From Alphaproteobacteria bacterium (GTDB taxonomy: Bacteria; Pseudomonadota; Alphaproteobacteria; Rhodobacterales; Rhodobacteraceae), in NCBI GenBank assembly GCA_030427405.1, contig JAUHXK010000008.1, positions 1 through 64,000 of the forward strand: a DNA stretch of 64,000 nucleotides. The letters run 5' to 3'. The position numbers and the translations under genes were made by a program. Below the pieces are notes generated by a model. That model saw only the letters and a program-made list of their open reading frames with translations. It searched no databases and was not told the DNA's origin. Each line of letters begins with the position of its first letter. Positions within the stretch are counted from its first letter, which is position 1. Positions 41,712-50,629 of this stretch are shown piece after piece.

Positions 41712-42974
41712 TCAGTTTTCAGTTGCCGTTGCGCGGCGCAGGAACGCGACCAGGTCAGCCCTGTCCCGAGGCTCGGTTATCCGCTGCATAGGCATCTTGG
41801 AACCCGGAATATAATGGTCCGGTCCCTTATCGAACAATGCGTCAATGGTTTCGTCAGTCCAAACGATATCAGAGTCTTGCAGGGTATCCGAGTACAAATA
41901 TCCCGCAAGCGAGCCCGCCCTGCGCCCAAAGACACCATGCAGGCTTGGCCCCGCCCGCCGGCGATCATCAGGCGACAGGCTGTGGCAGATCGAGCATTTG
42001 CGCGCAAATTGCCGTTCGCCGTTGGTCATTTCACTGGGGCTTCTGAGAAAATCCGGTTCGGCGGCAGCCATCAGGTCATGTGTGCCCAGCGTGTCGACGG
42101 GCCAGCTGTACATCGCCTGATCAATGCCGCCCGCATGAAGGTTCTGCCCATCGCGGGAAAAGGCCAGCGCCCAGACCGGGCCGCGCAGCGTTGCGCGAAA
42201 ATCATGGGCAATGCGCCAGTTCACCGTGTCGATCATCATGATGTAGCCCTCGCCGTCGCCAACCGCCAGCATGCGGCGGTCCGGGCTTAAGGCCAGCGCC
42301 AGGATCGGGCGGCGGTCCAGGGTAAAGTCGCGCTCTTCTCCTGTTTGCAGGTTGTGGATGCGCGTCACGCCATCGACCGCGCCATAGGCGATCCAGTTGT
42401 CGGGCGCGTTCAAGACCAGCTCGTTGATGCCAAACCCGTGGTCAAGAATGCGCGCGGTTTCACGGCGCTCGGCCACTGACCAGCGACGCAGGGTTCCGTC
42501 AACACCCGCCGAAAACAGGGTTTTCCCGTCGGGACTGAAGGCCACGGCATTCACGCCGCCGCCGGTTGGACCCAGCTGGACGGGTGGTGATCCGTCCACC
42601 GGCCACAGGCCGATGGTTCCATCCCAACTGGCGGTTGCGACATGGGTTTCCGAGGTGGCGATCTGCACGATCTTGCCCTTGTGACGCCCGATGATTTCCC
42701 CGCCGGGCCAGCGCCGCAGGGTAAAGTCGTCGCCCGCAGAATATATCGCGCTGCCGTTGAAGATGACGGCATTCACCGCCGCCTCGTGCCCCTCAAGCCA
42801 TTGGGGGGTCTGGCCATTCCAGATACCGACCGAGTTGTCAAAACTGGCCGTTGCAATCCGTCCGTCCGGGGCCGTTGCGATTGCCATGATCGGACCGCCA
42901 TGACCCTTGAGCGTAAAGAACTCTGCCATTGCAGGCAGGGGCATCAATGCCAGCGCCAATAGCAGTCCGCGCAT
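41712..42974 (-). CDS. WD40-repeat protein with C-terminal cytochrome c domain
   Basis: Encodes 420 residues. A signal peptide (to about residue 17) leads to a beta-propeller of about seven WD40-like repeats (to about 315; for example GGVNAVAFSPDGKTLFSAGVDGTLRRW). A class I cytochrome c domain follows, with CSICH heme motif and GSKMPM as the Met ligand. It is periplasmic and monoheme. Directly downstream of the cytochrome b subunit gene (no gap), it is a candidate electron acceptor or scaffold for formate dehydrogenase. Confidence 0.85.
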   Translation of the reverse strand: MRGLLLALALMPLPAMAEFFTLKGHGGPIMAIATAPDGRIATASFDNSVGIWNGQTPQWLEGHEAAVNAVIFNGSAIYSAGDDFTLRRWPGGEIIGRHKGKIVQIATSETHVATASWDGTIGLWPVDGSPPVQLGPTGGGVNAVAFSPDGKTLFSAGVDGTLRRWSVAERRETARILDHGFGINELVLNAPDNWIAYGAVDGVTRIHNLQTGEERDFTLDRRPILALALSPDRRMLAVGDGEGYIMMIDTVNWRIAHDFRATLRGPVWALAFSRDGQNLHAGGIDQAMYSWPVDTLGTHDLMAAAEPDFLRSPSEMTNGERQFARKCSICHSLSPDDRRRAGPSLHGVFGRRAGSLAGYLYSDTLQDSDIVWTDETIDALFDKGPDHYIPGSKMPMQRITEPRDRADLVAFLRRATATEN

Positions 42975-44174
42975 TTATTCCGCAGGCGAGGCCGTGCCCT
43001 GGCTGGCCGCTTTTTCCTGCACCTCTTCCAACCACAACGAGTGGTGTTCGCGGGCCCATTGTTCTTCGACTTCGCCGCTTCCCATCGCTTCGAACGCGCC
43101 TTCCATGCCAACGGAACCAAGATAGATATGGGCCAGGATGATCGCGATGAACACATAGGCGACCATAACGTGCCAGACCTGCGCATACTGCATCTCTTCC
43201 TGCGGTGACATCAACTCTGGCAGGGTCAGGCCCAGCATTTGGGGCAGGCCGGTTGCATTCGCCAACGCAAAGGATTTGGCGAACAGCGGCATCTCAAAGG
43301 GAAACAGTAAGGACAGGCCGGACAGGCTGATCGACACACCCAGAAGAATACAGGACCAGAATATGATCTTTTGGCCGGCGTTGAACTTTTTCGCGGGCGG
43401 GTGGCTGCCTTTGGTGAACAGCCCGCCGCCCACGGCAAGCCATTTCAGATCGGTTCGGTTCGGAATGTTATGGGCAATCCAGGTGACGGTTACGATCACC
43501 AGCCCCAGGATAAAGGCCCAGGCCATGTTGTTGTGCAGCCATTTGCAGCCCTGCGCGATGGTGGCAAAGCCTTCCTTGCCGAGCAGCGGAATCAGAAAAT
43601 CCCGCCCGTAAAGGGATAGCAACCCGGTCGCCCCCAGTATCAGGAACGAACCAGCGAACAACCAATGGCCAAAACGCTCGACCCCGGAAAACCGGGTGAT
43701 CGTGCGGCCGGTTTTCTCACCATCAATGCGGATGCGGCCGCGGATCAGGAAAAATGCAAGCAGCGCAACCAGCATCGCGCCCAGAATATAAGACCCATAT
43801 GTGCGCAGCGGCCCGGTGCGGAAGTTCAGCCACCACATGCCGCCATCCTGGATCAGCACCCCTGCGGCGGGGCCCTGCGCGGACACGGTGACATCGGCCG
43901 ATCCGTATCGCAGGGCACGGTAGATATCGCTGTCCGATGCGACGCCGCGGGTTCCCAACTGGCCCAAAAGGCCCTCGGCATTGCCCTGGCCGGTATTGCC
44001 CGAGCGATAGCTGTTGTCGACTGTTTCGCCGCGTTGCCGAGCCATGATATCTTCGAGCGTGGTCGCACCGCCGGTGCTGCTGCGATCCTGGTCGGGCGGT
44101 GTCTCGGCGGTTTCCTGGGCCCAGGCGAAACTGGCAAGAAACAAAGGTATCAATAGGATCGGGATCAGGCGCAT
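42975..44174 (-). CDS. formate dehydrogenase gamma subunit, cytochrome b556 type
   Basis: Encodes 399 residues. A signal peptide (MRLIPILLIPLFLASFAWA) and a periplasmic segment of about 120 residues precede four core membrane helices of the Ni/Fe-hydrogenase/formate-dehydrogenase cytochrome b family (about 175-370), with heme-ligand histidines in FGHWLF and HVMVAYVF. It anchors the enzyme and passes electrons to quinone or cytochrome. The start at 44174 has GGAG 8 bases upstream. The long N-terminal domain is usual for gamma subunits of this type. Confidence 0.9.
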   Translation of the reverse strand: MRLIPILLIPLFLASFAWAQETAETPPDQDRSSTGGATTLEDIMARQRGETVDNSYRSGNTGQGNAEGLLGQLGTRGVASDSDIYRALRYGSADVTVSAQGPAAGVLIQDGGMWWLNFRTGPLRTYGSYILGAMLVALLAFFLIRGRIRIDGEKTGRTITRFSGVERFGHWLFAGSFLILGATGLLSLYGRDFLIPLLGKEGFATIAQGCKWLHNNMAWAFILGLVIVTVTWIAHNIPNRTDLKWLAVGGGLFTKGSHPPAKKFNAGQKIIFWSCILLGVSISLSGLSLLFPFEMPLFAKSFALANATGLPQMLGLTLPELMSPQEEMQYAQVWHVMVAYVFIAIILAHIYLGSVGMEGAFEAMGSGEVEEQWAREHHSLWLEEVQEKAASQGTASPAE

Positions 44175-44190
44175 CAGCCAAACTCCTGTG

Positions 44191-44550
44191 TCATCTGCTG
44201 TTGCGGTCGAAGCCGCCAATCTGGTCGTAGAACATCGCGCCAACAGGGGTAAGAACGGCGCGCAGGTCGTCTTTGACCGGCCCGTAAACCTCAAGCCGAA
44301 CAGGGGTGAGGATCGCCAGGAAACGTTCGGCGAAATTCGCCCCGAAATTTTGCATATGAACCAGCGCGTCATCCGAACTGGCATATCGTTCGAAAAGATG
44401 CACCTCTGACCCTTGGCGGTGCCATTCATAGGATATCGCGCCGGGTTCATCCTGCGTGGCCGAAACCATGTCGTCCATAAGCGCGGTCAAGGCGGTGTCC
44501 TGGCCTGCACCCAGCTCAAGCTTGAGCACCCAGTAGATGTCGTCAGTCAT
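44191..44550 (-). CDS. ABM-fold (antibiotic biosynthesis monooxygenase-like) protein
   Basis: Encodes 119 residues of the dimeric ferredoxin-like ABM fold: YWVLKLELGAGQDTALTALM, then EPGAISYEWHRQGSEVHLFERYASSDDALVHM and FLAILTPVRLEVYG. Relatives are quinol monooxygenases or small signal proteins; there is no cofactor motif. It lies in the fdh operon between the Fe-S and cytochrome subunits, 16 bases before the latter, so a part in quinone chemistry or protection is possible. No signal peptide. Confidence 0.8.
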   Translation of the reverse strand: MTDDIYWVLKLELGAGQDTALTALMDDMVSATQDEPGAISYEWHRQGSEVHLFERYASSDDALVHMQNFGANFAERFLAILTPVRLEVYGPVKDDLRAVLTPVGAMFYDQIGGFDRNSR

Positions 44551-44620
44551 GCTATACCGCGCCCCGGTGAAGTGAAGTCAAGTCCGGTTCGGTCAGAAAA
44601 ATCCTGCCGAACAGGGTAAG

Positions 44621-44642
44621 CCCCGCGATCAGGGTCGCGGGG
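44621..44642 (-). other. hairpin between fdhB and the ABM gene
   Basis: 8-bp stem CCCCGCGA / TCGCGGGG with a 6-base loop, 21 bases downstream of the beta subunit stop on the minus strand. No T-run, so attenuation or RNA processing rather than termination. Confidence 0.45.
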
Positions 44643-44662
44643 CCGCCATTTGCGTGACGGCG

Positions 44663-45256
44663 TCAACCGTCTTTTTGATCGTAGGCGGTGCCCCAACCCC
44701 AGGCGCCCGAGCCGAACCCGCGTGCCACGACGCGTTCACGGTAGACCGCCGAGACCACGTCGCCGTCGCCGGCAAGCAGGGCCTTGGTCGAACACATCTC
44801 GGCGCAGATGGGCAGCTTGCCCTCGGCGATCCGGTTGCGCCCGTATTTGGCGAACTCTGCGGTAGAGTTGTTTTCTTCGGGGCCACCGGCGCAGAAGGTG
44901 CATTTGTCCATCTTGCCGCGCGATCCGAAATTGCCCGCCTGTGGGTATTGCGGCGCACCGAAGGGGCACGCGTAAAAGCAATAGCCACACCCGATGCACA
45001 GGTCTTTCGAGTGCAGGACGACCCCTTCTTCGTTCTGATAGAAGCAGTCGACCGGGCACACCGCCATGCAGGGCGCGTCGGAACAATGCATGCAGGCCAC
45101 CGAGATCGAACGTTCGCCCGGTTTGCCGTCATTGATCGTCACCACCCTGCGGCGGTTGATGCCCCAGGGCACCTCGTGTTCGTTCTTACACGCGGTTACG
45201 CAGGCGTTGCACTCGATGCAGCGTTCAGCGTCGCAGAGAAACTTTGCTCTTGCCAT
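44663..45256 (-). CDS. fdh3B: formate dehydrogenase FDH3 beta subunit
   Basis: Encodes 197 residues with four [4Fe-4S] motifs: [11 protein letters not shown] (about 13-23), [28 protein letters not shown] and CTFCAGG...CAEMC. It lies 12 bases after the catalytic subunit gene. It carries electrons from the active site to the cytochrome b subunit. Tat export is probably by piggyback on the alpha subunit, since it has no signal of its own. Confidence 0.94.
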   Translation of the reverse strand: MARAKFLCDAERCIECNACVTACKNEHEVPWGINRRRVVTINDGKPGERSISVACMHCSDAPCMAVCPVDCFYQNEEGVVLHSKDLCIGCGYCFYACPFGAPQYPQAGNFGSRGKMDKCTFCAGGPEENNSTAEFAKYGRNRIAEGKLPICAEMCSTKALLAGDGDVVSAVYRERVVARGFGSGAWGWGTAYDQKDG

Positions 45257-45268
45257 TTGTCGTCCTCC

Positions 45269-48163
45269 TTACGCTGCCCAGATCTTGCACAGAGTACACT
45301 TGGTCTCTTGCATCTGGGTCACTGAATCATAGCCATAGGTCTGGGCGGTGTTGGTACTTTCGCCCAGCACATAAGGGTCAGACCCTGCGGGGTATTTCGA
45401 CCTCAGGTCCTCGCCCTGGAAGTGGCCGCCGAAATGGAACGGCATGAAGGCCACACCGGCACCAACCCTTTCGGTCAGCATCGCCATCACCTTGACCTTC
45501 CCGCCTTCTGGACCTTCGACCCAGACCTGGCTTCCGTCGCGGATGCCAAGGTTGTTGGCGTCGCGGGGGTTGATCTCGACGAACATGTCCTGCTGCAGTT
45601 CGGCCAGCCACGGGTTCGACCGTGTTTCATCGCCGCCGCCTTCGTATTCGACCAGACGACCTGACGTTAGGATTATCGGGTAATCCTTTGAAAAGTCGTT
45701 CTTCTGGATCGATGCATAAAGGGTTGGCAGGCGATAGGCCCGACGGTCTTCATAGGTCGGGTAATCCTCGACCAGATCGCGGCGCGGCGTATAAAGCGGT
45801 TCGCGATGCAGCGGGATCGGGTCCGGGAAAGTCCAAACGACCGCGCGGGCCTTGGCGTTCCCGAAGGGCGCGCAGCCATGGGCAATCGCAACCCGCTGAA
45901 TGCCGCCCGACAGGTCGGTTTTCCAGTTGGTCTTTGGACCCGCAACGGCGTCGATCGCCGCCCGCTCTTCATCCGTGAGGTCGCCGTCCCAGCCAAGGTC
46001 CATAAGCATCTGCATCGTGAATTCAGGATAGCCGTCCTGAATTTCCGATCCGACGCTATAGACCCCTTCGGCCAGCAGGTTGTCGCCATCGCGCTCCACG
46101 CCGAAACGGGCACGGAAGGTCAGGCCGCCTTCGGCCACCGGTTTGGACATGTCATAGAGGTTCGGCGTTCCGGGATGCCCCATCTCTGCCGTACCCCAAC
46201 ATGGCCAGGGCAGCCCGTAATACTCACCATCGTTCGGACCACCCACAGCCTGCAGCGTGGTTCTGTCGAACGTGTGCTGGTTGGCCATATGGCTTTTGAT
46301 CCGCTCGGGTGACTGGCCGGTATATCCGATGGTCCACAGTCCCTTGTTGAACTCGCGCGTGATGCTTTCAACGTTGGGGGTTTCGGGGTCGTCCATCTCG
46401 ATATTGCGGAACAGCCGGTCAGCCCAGCCGAACTTGTTGGCGAACTTGGCCATGATGACCTCGTCCGGCAGGCTTTCGAACAGCGGCTCGACGACCTTGT
46501 CACGCCATTGCAACGACCGGTTCGATGCCGTGACCGAGCCACGGGTTTCAAACTGCGTACAGGCCGGCAACAGATAGACGCCATCGGTGCGGTCATGCAG
46601 AACGGCGGAAACGGTGGGGTACGGGTCGATCACGACCAGCATGTCCAGCTTCTCCATCGCCGTCTTCATTTCCGTCCCGCGGGTCTGCGAGTTGGGCGCG
46701 TGCCCCCACAGAACCATGGCGCGGACGTTCTTGTCCTGGTCCATATTGGCGGGATCTTCAAGAACACCGTCGATCCAGCGCGACACGGGGATGCCGCTTT
46801 CGTTCATCAACGGCTTGTCCTTGCCATCCTTGTCCTTGATCGTGGCGAACTGGCCTGCCAGCCATTCGGGGTCTTCGCCCCAGACGCGCGACCAGTGGCC
46901 CCATGCGCCCTTGGACAAACCATAATAGCCGGGCAGGGTGTGGGACAGAACACCAAGGTCCGTCGCGCCCTGCACGTTGTCATGGCCGCGGAAGATGTTG
47001 GTGCCGCCCCCCGAGGTGCCCATGTTGCCAAGCGCAAGCTGCAGCACGCAGTAGGCGCGGGTGTTGTTGTTGCCGTTGGTGTGCTGCGTACCGCCCATAC
47101 ACCAGATCACCGTACCGGGACGGTTGTTGGCCAGGGTACGCGCAACACGCTTCAGCTGAGAACCCGGCGTGCCGGTAACACGCTCGACCTCTTCGGGGTT
47201 CCACTTGGCAACTTCCTCGCGGATCTGGTCCATGCCCCAGACACGGGTGCGGATGAACTCTTTGTCCTCCCAGCCGTTGTCAAAGATGTGCCACAGCAAA
47301 CCCCAGACCAACGCCACGTCTGTTCCGGGACGGAAACGGACATATTCGTCGGCATGCGCCGCGGTGCGCGTAAAGCGCGGGTCGCAGACGATCAGCGGGG
47401 CGTTGTTCTGCTCTTTCGCGCGCAGGACATGCAGCAGCGAGACGGGGTGCGCCTCGGCCGGGTTGCCGCCGATGATGAAGATCGCCTTGGAATTGTGGAT
47501 GTCGTTGTACGAATTGGTCATGGCGCCGTAGCCCCATGTATTCGCAACACCCGCCACGGTCGTCGAGTGGCAGATACGGGCCTGATGGTCCACGTTGTTC
47601 GTGCCCCAATAGGCCGCGAATTTGCGGAACAGATAGGCCTGTTCGTTATTGTGCTTGGCCGAGCCCAGCCAGTACACGCTGTCCGGCCCGCTTTCCTGAC
47701 GGATGCTCATCATGCCGTCGCCGATCTCGTCGATCGCCTGTTCCCAGCTGATGCGCTTCCACTCGCCGCCTTCCTTTTTCATCGGATATTTGAGGCGACG
47801 CTCACCATGGGCGTGCTCGCGGACCGAGGCCCCCTTGGCGCAGTGAGCACCCAGATTGAACGGGCTGTCCCAACCGGGTTCCTGCCCGATCCAGACGCCG
47901 TTTTGCACTTCGGCAACGACTGTACAGCCGACCGAACAATGGGTGCAGACGGATTTGATGTTTTCGACGGCCTGGTTTGCCGCTGTCTGGGCGCTGGCTG
48001 GCGTCACGGTTCCACCCGTGGCGCTGATCGCGGCCAAACCGCCGATCGTCAGGCCCGATCCGCGCAGAAACGCGCGGCGATCGACGGTTTTTTCGCCGAC
48101 CTGGGACAGGATACTTGTCCGCTGGGGGCGTCTCGCAACCCCGTTGGTCTTTTTCCTAAGCAT
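45269..48163 (-). CDS. fdhA: formate dehydrogenase catalytic subunit (Cys type, Tat-exported)
   Basis: Encodes 964 residues. A Tat signal (DRRAFLRGSG at about 28-37) is followed by a [4Fe-4S] site C73, C76, C80, C108 and the molybdopterin domains. The metal ligand is Cys198 in ARICHSTTVAG, coded TGC, so no selenocysteine; His199 is also conserved. It ends with TKCTLCKIW, an unusual terminal CxxC. It oxidises formate in the periplasm with a bis-MGD cofactor; the adjacent tupBCA genes suggest tungsten. Start at 48163 with GGGAG upstream; an in-frame ATG at 48196 is less likely. Confidence 0.94.
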   Translation of the reverse strand: MLRKKTNGVARRPQRTSILSQVGEKTVDRRAFLRGSGLTIGGLAAISATGGTVTPASAQTAANQAVENIKSVCTHCSVGCTVVAEVQNGVWIGQEPGWDSPFNLGAHCAKGASVREHAHGERRLKYPMKKEGGEWKRISWEQAIDEIGDGMMSIRQESGPDSVYWLGSAKHNNEQAYLFRKFAAYWGTNNVDHQARICHSTTVAGVANTWGYGAMTNSYNDIHNSKAIFIIGGNPAEAHPVSLLHVLRAKEQNNAPLIVCDPRFTRTAAHADEYVRFRPGTDVALVWGLLWHIFDNGWEDKEFIRTRVWGMDQIREEVAKWNPEEVERVTGTPGSQLKRVARTLANNRPGTVIWCMGGTQHTNGNNNTRAYCVLQLALGNMGTSGGGTNIFRGHDNVQGATDLGVLSHTLPGYYGLSKGAWGHWSRVWGEDPEWLAGQFATIKDKDGKDKPLMNESGIPVSRWIDGVLEDPANMDQDKNVRAMVLWGHAPNSQTRGTEMKTAMEKLDMLVVIDPYPTVSAVLHDRTDGVYLLPACTQFETRGSVTASNRSLQWRDKVVEPLFESLPDEVIMAKFANKFGWADRLFRNIEMDDPETPNVESITREFNKGLWTIGYTGQSPERIKSHMANQHTFDRTTLQAVGGPNDGEYYGLPWPCWGTAEMGHPGTPNLYDMSKPVAEGGLTFRARFGVERDGDNLLAEGVYSVGSEIQDGYPEFTMQMLMDLGWDGDLTDEERAAIDAVAGPKTNWKTDLSGGIQRVAIAHGCAPFGNAKARAVVWTFPDPIPLHREPLYTPRRDLVEDYPTYEDRRAYRLPTLYASIQKNDFSKDYPIILTSGRLVEYEGGGDETRSNPWLAELQQDMFVEINPRDANNLGIRDGSQVWVEGPEGGKVKVMAMLTERVGAGVAFMPFHFGGHFQGEDLRSKYPAGSDPYVLGESTNTAQTYGYDSVTQMQETKCTLCKIWAA

Positions 48164-48316
48164 TACGTTTTCTCCCTTGCGTGCCGTGTCAGCCACGGCT
48201 GGCTTGGTGCAGTTACTGCCGACGTCAGGGCCAATCGCAACCGTCAGTCGGGGGGAAGGCGTCCGATCCGGAAACCGGGTGCTTTCATCGCGCCCAAAGC
48301 GCGTTTTTCAAATGCG

Positions 48317-48505
48317 CTAGAAGCGCGTGCTTTCGATATACGCGCGGGTATGCGCAGTATCCTGAATCCGGGTTTCGTCCGCAGGCAGCTCGGCTGCTTC
48401 GGCCTGTCCGGTCAGTGTCGCGGCAGCAACGGCAGCGGGTGCCGCAGTTCCTGCCAGTTTGAGGAAATCGCGGCGCGTTGCGCCTTCTTCCCTTGTCTTG
48501 CTCAT
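48317..48505 (-). CDS. formate dehydrogenase region Tat-signal small protein
   Basis: Encodes 62 residues. TRRDFLKLAG (about 10-19) is a twin-arginine signal, followed by a hydrophobic Ala-rich stretch and a short tail (TRAYIESTRF). This matches the known small 'formate dehydrogenase region TAT target' proteins that accompany fdh operons. The mature part is only about 25 residues; a small subunit or assembly factor is likely. Confidence 0.85.
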   Translation of the reverse strand: MSKTREEGATRRDFLKLAGTAAPAAVAAATLTGQAEAAELPADETRIQDTAHTRAYIESTRF

Positions 48506-48563
48506 GGGGTCTCCTTTCCCATTTGCGAAGTGACGCCCGGTAGGGGCGCCGGTGAATGGCGGA

Positions 48564-49175
48564 TCATGCCGCCGTCAATCGGAACGCTTCGCGTTCGATA
48601 TCCATGAACACCCGGCCGGCAGAGCCGACCGAGGCATAAAGGACCGAGTTCTCGGCTGCTTCCAAATCCGAAAAGAAATGCGCAGCCCATGGCCCTATGT
48701 GTTTGTTCCAGAACGTTTTCTGACCCTCAAGCGAGGCAGGCGCGCCAAAGCGGCCCACGATCATGCCTGCCATCATCTCCATAAGCGAGGCTATGTTGTC
48801 TTCGGGCTCGAACACGTTCTTTGCGCGGGTGATACCGCTGGCGGCCATATCATTTCGCAGTTGCGCCAACGGTTTTTCATTCAGGAACCCGGTCAGGTAG
48901 AAACTGGCATAGGGCAGCAACTCGCCACGGCCCAGCCCGATGAACAACGCGTTGAATTCGCGCTCGGCGGCGGCTGGTTTGGTCACCTTTGCGACACGCG
49001 AAAGGGCTTCGACCGCCTGTCCCAAATCCGTTTCGTCGCCGCTCAACCCGGCGACCTGATCCAACAGGGTCTGATCCGGCGGAGCAGCCAGCAACAGCCC
49101 GAGAAAATTGTAGAAATCCGCGCGCAGCCGGTCTTCGTTGGAAACGACCCGTTCCTGTGCTTTGGTTGCGGTCAT
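48564..49175 (-). CDS. TorD/DmsD-family chaperone
   Basis: Encodes 203 residues, all helical, with the TorD signature EFNALFIGLGRGELLPYASFYLTG and a late EPEDNIASLMEMM block. TorD-like chaperones bind the Tat signal of molybdo/tungsto-enzymes and aid cofactor insertion. Its place just upstream of the two Tat-signal genes assigns it to FdhA. DUF3306 starts 5 bases upstream. Confidence 0.9.
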   Translation of the reverse strand: MTATKAQERVVSNEDRLRADFYNFLGLLLAAPPDQTLLDQVAGLSGDETDLGQAVEALSRVAKVTKPAAAEREFNALFIGLGRGELLPYASFYLTGFLNEKPLAQLRNDMAASGITRAKNVFEPEDNIASLMEMMAGMIVGRFGAPASLEGQKTFWNKHIGPWAAHFFSDLEAAENSVLYASVGSAGRVFMDIEREAFRLTAA

Positions 49176-49179
49176 CCTT

Positions 49180-49818
49180 TCATCCTTCGAATTCGAATTT
49201 CATGCGACGCGGGGCAGGGGCAACCTGCATCTCATCCGCTTCGGCAAAAGCTTGCGTCGGCGCTGTGTCAGCGTCGTTTGATTGTGCGGCTGGCGGCTGG
49301 GTCGGGCAGGGCGCAGTAATGCCTGTATTGTCATCCGCGACCTCGGCGACGGAGATTTCCCGCACCTCAGGCGCATCTGGCGCGTCGGTATCGGCGCTGT
49401 CATCGTCTTGGGCCGCCTCAGCCGCCAAAGCCTCGATATGGGCCAGCATTCCCTTGCCAACCTGATAGGCGGTCTGAATGTTTTCGACGACACAGGCGGC
49501 GTCGGTGAAATCCTCGCCATAGTCAACCAGACCGTCCACATTGGCCAGGACGGGGTTCAGCCGCCAAAGGCGGCGCAAGGCCCGGCGGCGCAGACGGTCC
49601 GGGATGGCTTTGGCCATGAAGCCCGAGACATCATCGCCCGGCTGCAGGTCGTCGGGGTCCGGCAAATCGAATTCTGCCAACAGCTCGGCGTCGGTTTTCT
49701 GCTCAAGCTCGGCTTGCTGATGTGTCAGTTCATGCGCTTCGACAGCGGCCTGTTCGGCTGCGGCTTCGGCCTCGACGGCTGCCTTGCGGCGGGACCAGAA
49801 ATCGTCAACGCGGGTCAC
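49180..49818 (-). CDS. DUF3306 family protein
   Basis: Encodes 212 residues. The N-terminus DDFWSRRKAAVEAE and the middle DVSGFMAKAIPDRLRRRALRRLWRLNPVLANVDGLVDYGEDFTD are the DUF3306 core; an acidic Ala/Asp-rich tail follows. No enzyme motif. The family occurs next to formate dehydrogenase genes and is taken as an assembly or accessory factor. ATG overlaps the DUF3305 stop by 4 bases. Confidence 0.85.
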   Translation of the reverse strand: MTRVDDFWSRRKAAVEAEAAAEQAAVEAHELTHQQAELEQKTDAELLAEFDLPDPDDLQPGDDVSGFMAKAIPDRLRRRALRRLWRLNPVLANVDGLVDYGEDFTDAACVVENIQTAYQVGKGMLAHIEALAAEAAQDDDSADTDAPDAPEVREISVAEVADDNTGITAPCPTQPPAAQSNDADTAPTQAFAEADEMQVAPAPRRMKFEFEG

Positions 49819-50369
49819 TGAACAACCCTCCTTGGCGCACGGTAGACGTCAGCGTCCTGACGAATGCGCGCATCCCCGCGCCCGTCTTCGACAAGATCGA
49901 CGCGCTTCTTGTCCTTGCGGCGTTTGACAAATGCCTCGTCGCGGTGGTGCTTGAGCGTAAAGTCCCGTACCCAGGCAATAAGCCCCTCGCTCATCGGGAT
50001 CTTTTCCACGATCTCTTCGCCGGTATCCGCATAATCCTGCCCCTCGTAGGGCGAGGCCGTGACCAGCAGTGCGTTCAGGGGGCGGTCATCCTCGGGCTCG
50101 TCACGCAGGACGAAATACACAGACGGCTGCGCATCCGAGAGGTTGGCCAGATAGGCTTCGGTTTCGTCTGCCCACAGCTTCAGCGGCAAGGTGGCCGCGT
50201 GGTATTCGACCGCGTCGCCTTCGCGGCGCAGTTCGACCCAATCGGCAGGCCCCGCGCCGGGCAGGGCCGCGACCGCGCGCCACGTCCATTTTGCCCAACG
50301 GGTTACCCCGGGGGTTTTGCGCACAACGACGCCAACTGGCATTTCAATCTGGCTGGCGGCTTTTGCCAC
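49815..50369 (-). CDS. DUF3305 family protein, first gene of the fdh operon
   Basis: Encodes 184 residues beginning MAKAASQIEMPVGVVVRK. DUF3305 blocks include WAKWTWRAVAALPG, VEYHAATLPLKLWADETEAYLANL and PSVYFVLR. Function unknown; always beside fdh genes in my knowledge. The GTG at 50369 has GGGAGG 7 bases upstream and is preferred over the ATG at 50414. It is divergent from the poly-Fe-S gene, so the 260-base gap holds both promoters. Confidence 0.82.
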   Translation of the reverse strand: MAKAASQIEMPVGVVVRKTPGVTRWAKWTWRAVAALPGAGPADWVELRREGDAVEYHAATLPLKLWADETEAYLANLSDAQPSVYFVLRDEPEDDRPLNALLVTASPYEGQDYADTGEEIVEKIPMSEGLIAWVRDFTLKHHRDEAFVKRRKDKKRVDLVEDGRGDARIRQDADVYRAPRRVVQ

Positions 50370-50629
50370 TGGCTCCTCCCTGCGCGGCGCAGAAGGCCGC
50401 GCCGCTGAGTCCACTATGGTACACTTTGGACCAGCCTGCCAAGCATGTCGTGAAAGATAGAATTATCGCAGGCCTACGACTTTGGTCTTATAGACAGGAC
50501 GGGCGGTGATAATTGCCCACCCCCTGCGGCCAGTTTGTGAAAAAACTGTGTGTTTCTGCGGTCTTCGGATTGCTTGCTGAGGTCAGCGCTCTATGCTGCA
50601 ATTTAGCAAGCATTGTCTCGGGAGGGGAT
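50370..50629. other. divergent promoter region of the fdh operon and the poly-Fe-S gene
   Basis: 260 bases without a convincing gene. It contains AT-richer patches (around 50450-50500 and 50580-50610) suited to promoters, but I cannot assign -35/-10 pairs with confidence. A 39-codon in-frame extension of the plus-strand gene passes through it and is rejected. Confidence 0.5.

Noticed and set aside
47570-47572. Selenocysteine in the formate dehydrogenase
   Set aside because: The metal-ligand codon is TGC (Cys198), not TGA, and no SECIS-like need arises.
48289-48308. Plus-strand terminator-like hairpin (CGCGC/GCGCG then TTTTT) inside the fdh operon
   Set aside because: All genes here run on the minus strand, where no T-run follows the stem; the stem has only 5 bp.
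46508-48607. 699-codon open frame opposite the formate dehydrogenase catalytic gene
   Set aside because: It is antisense to a certain gene, has no domain and reflects high-GC codon bias.
50513-50629. N-terminal extension of the poly-Fe-S protein
   Set aside because: No ribosome site at 50513; GGAGGGG precedes the ATG at 50630, where the conserved MASKLLLCDCAG start begins.
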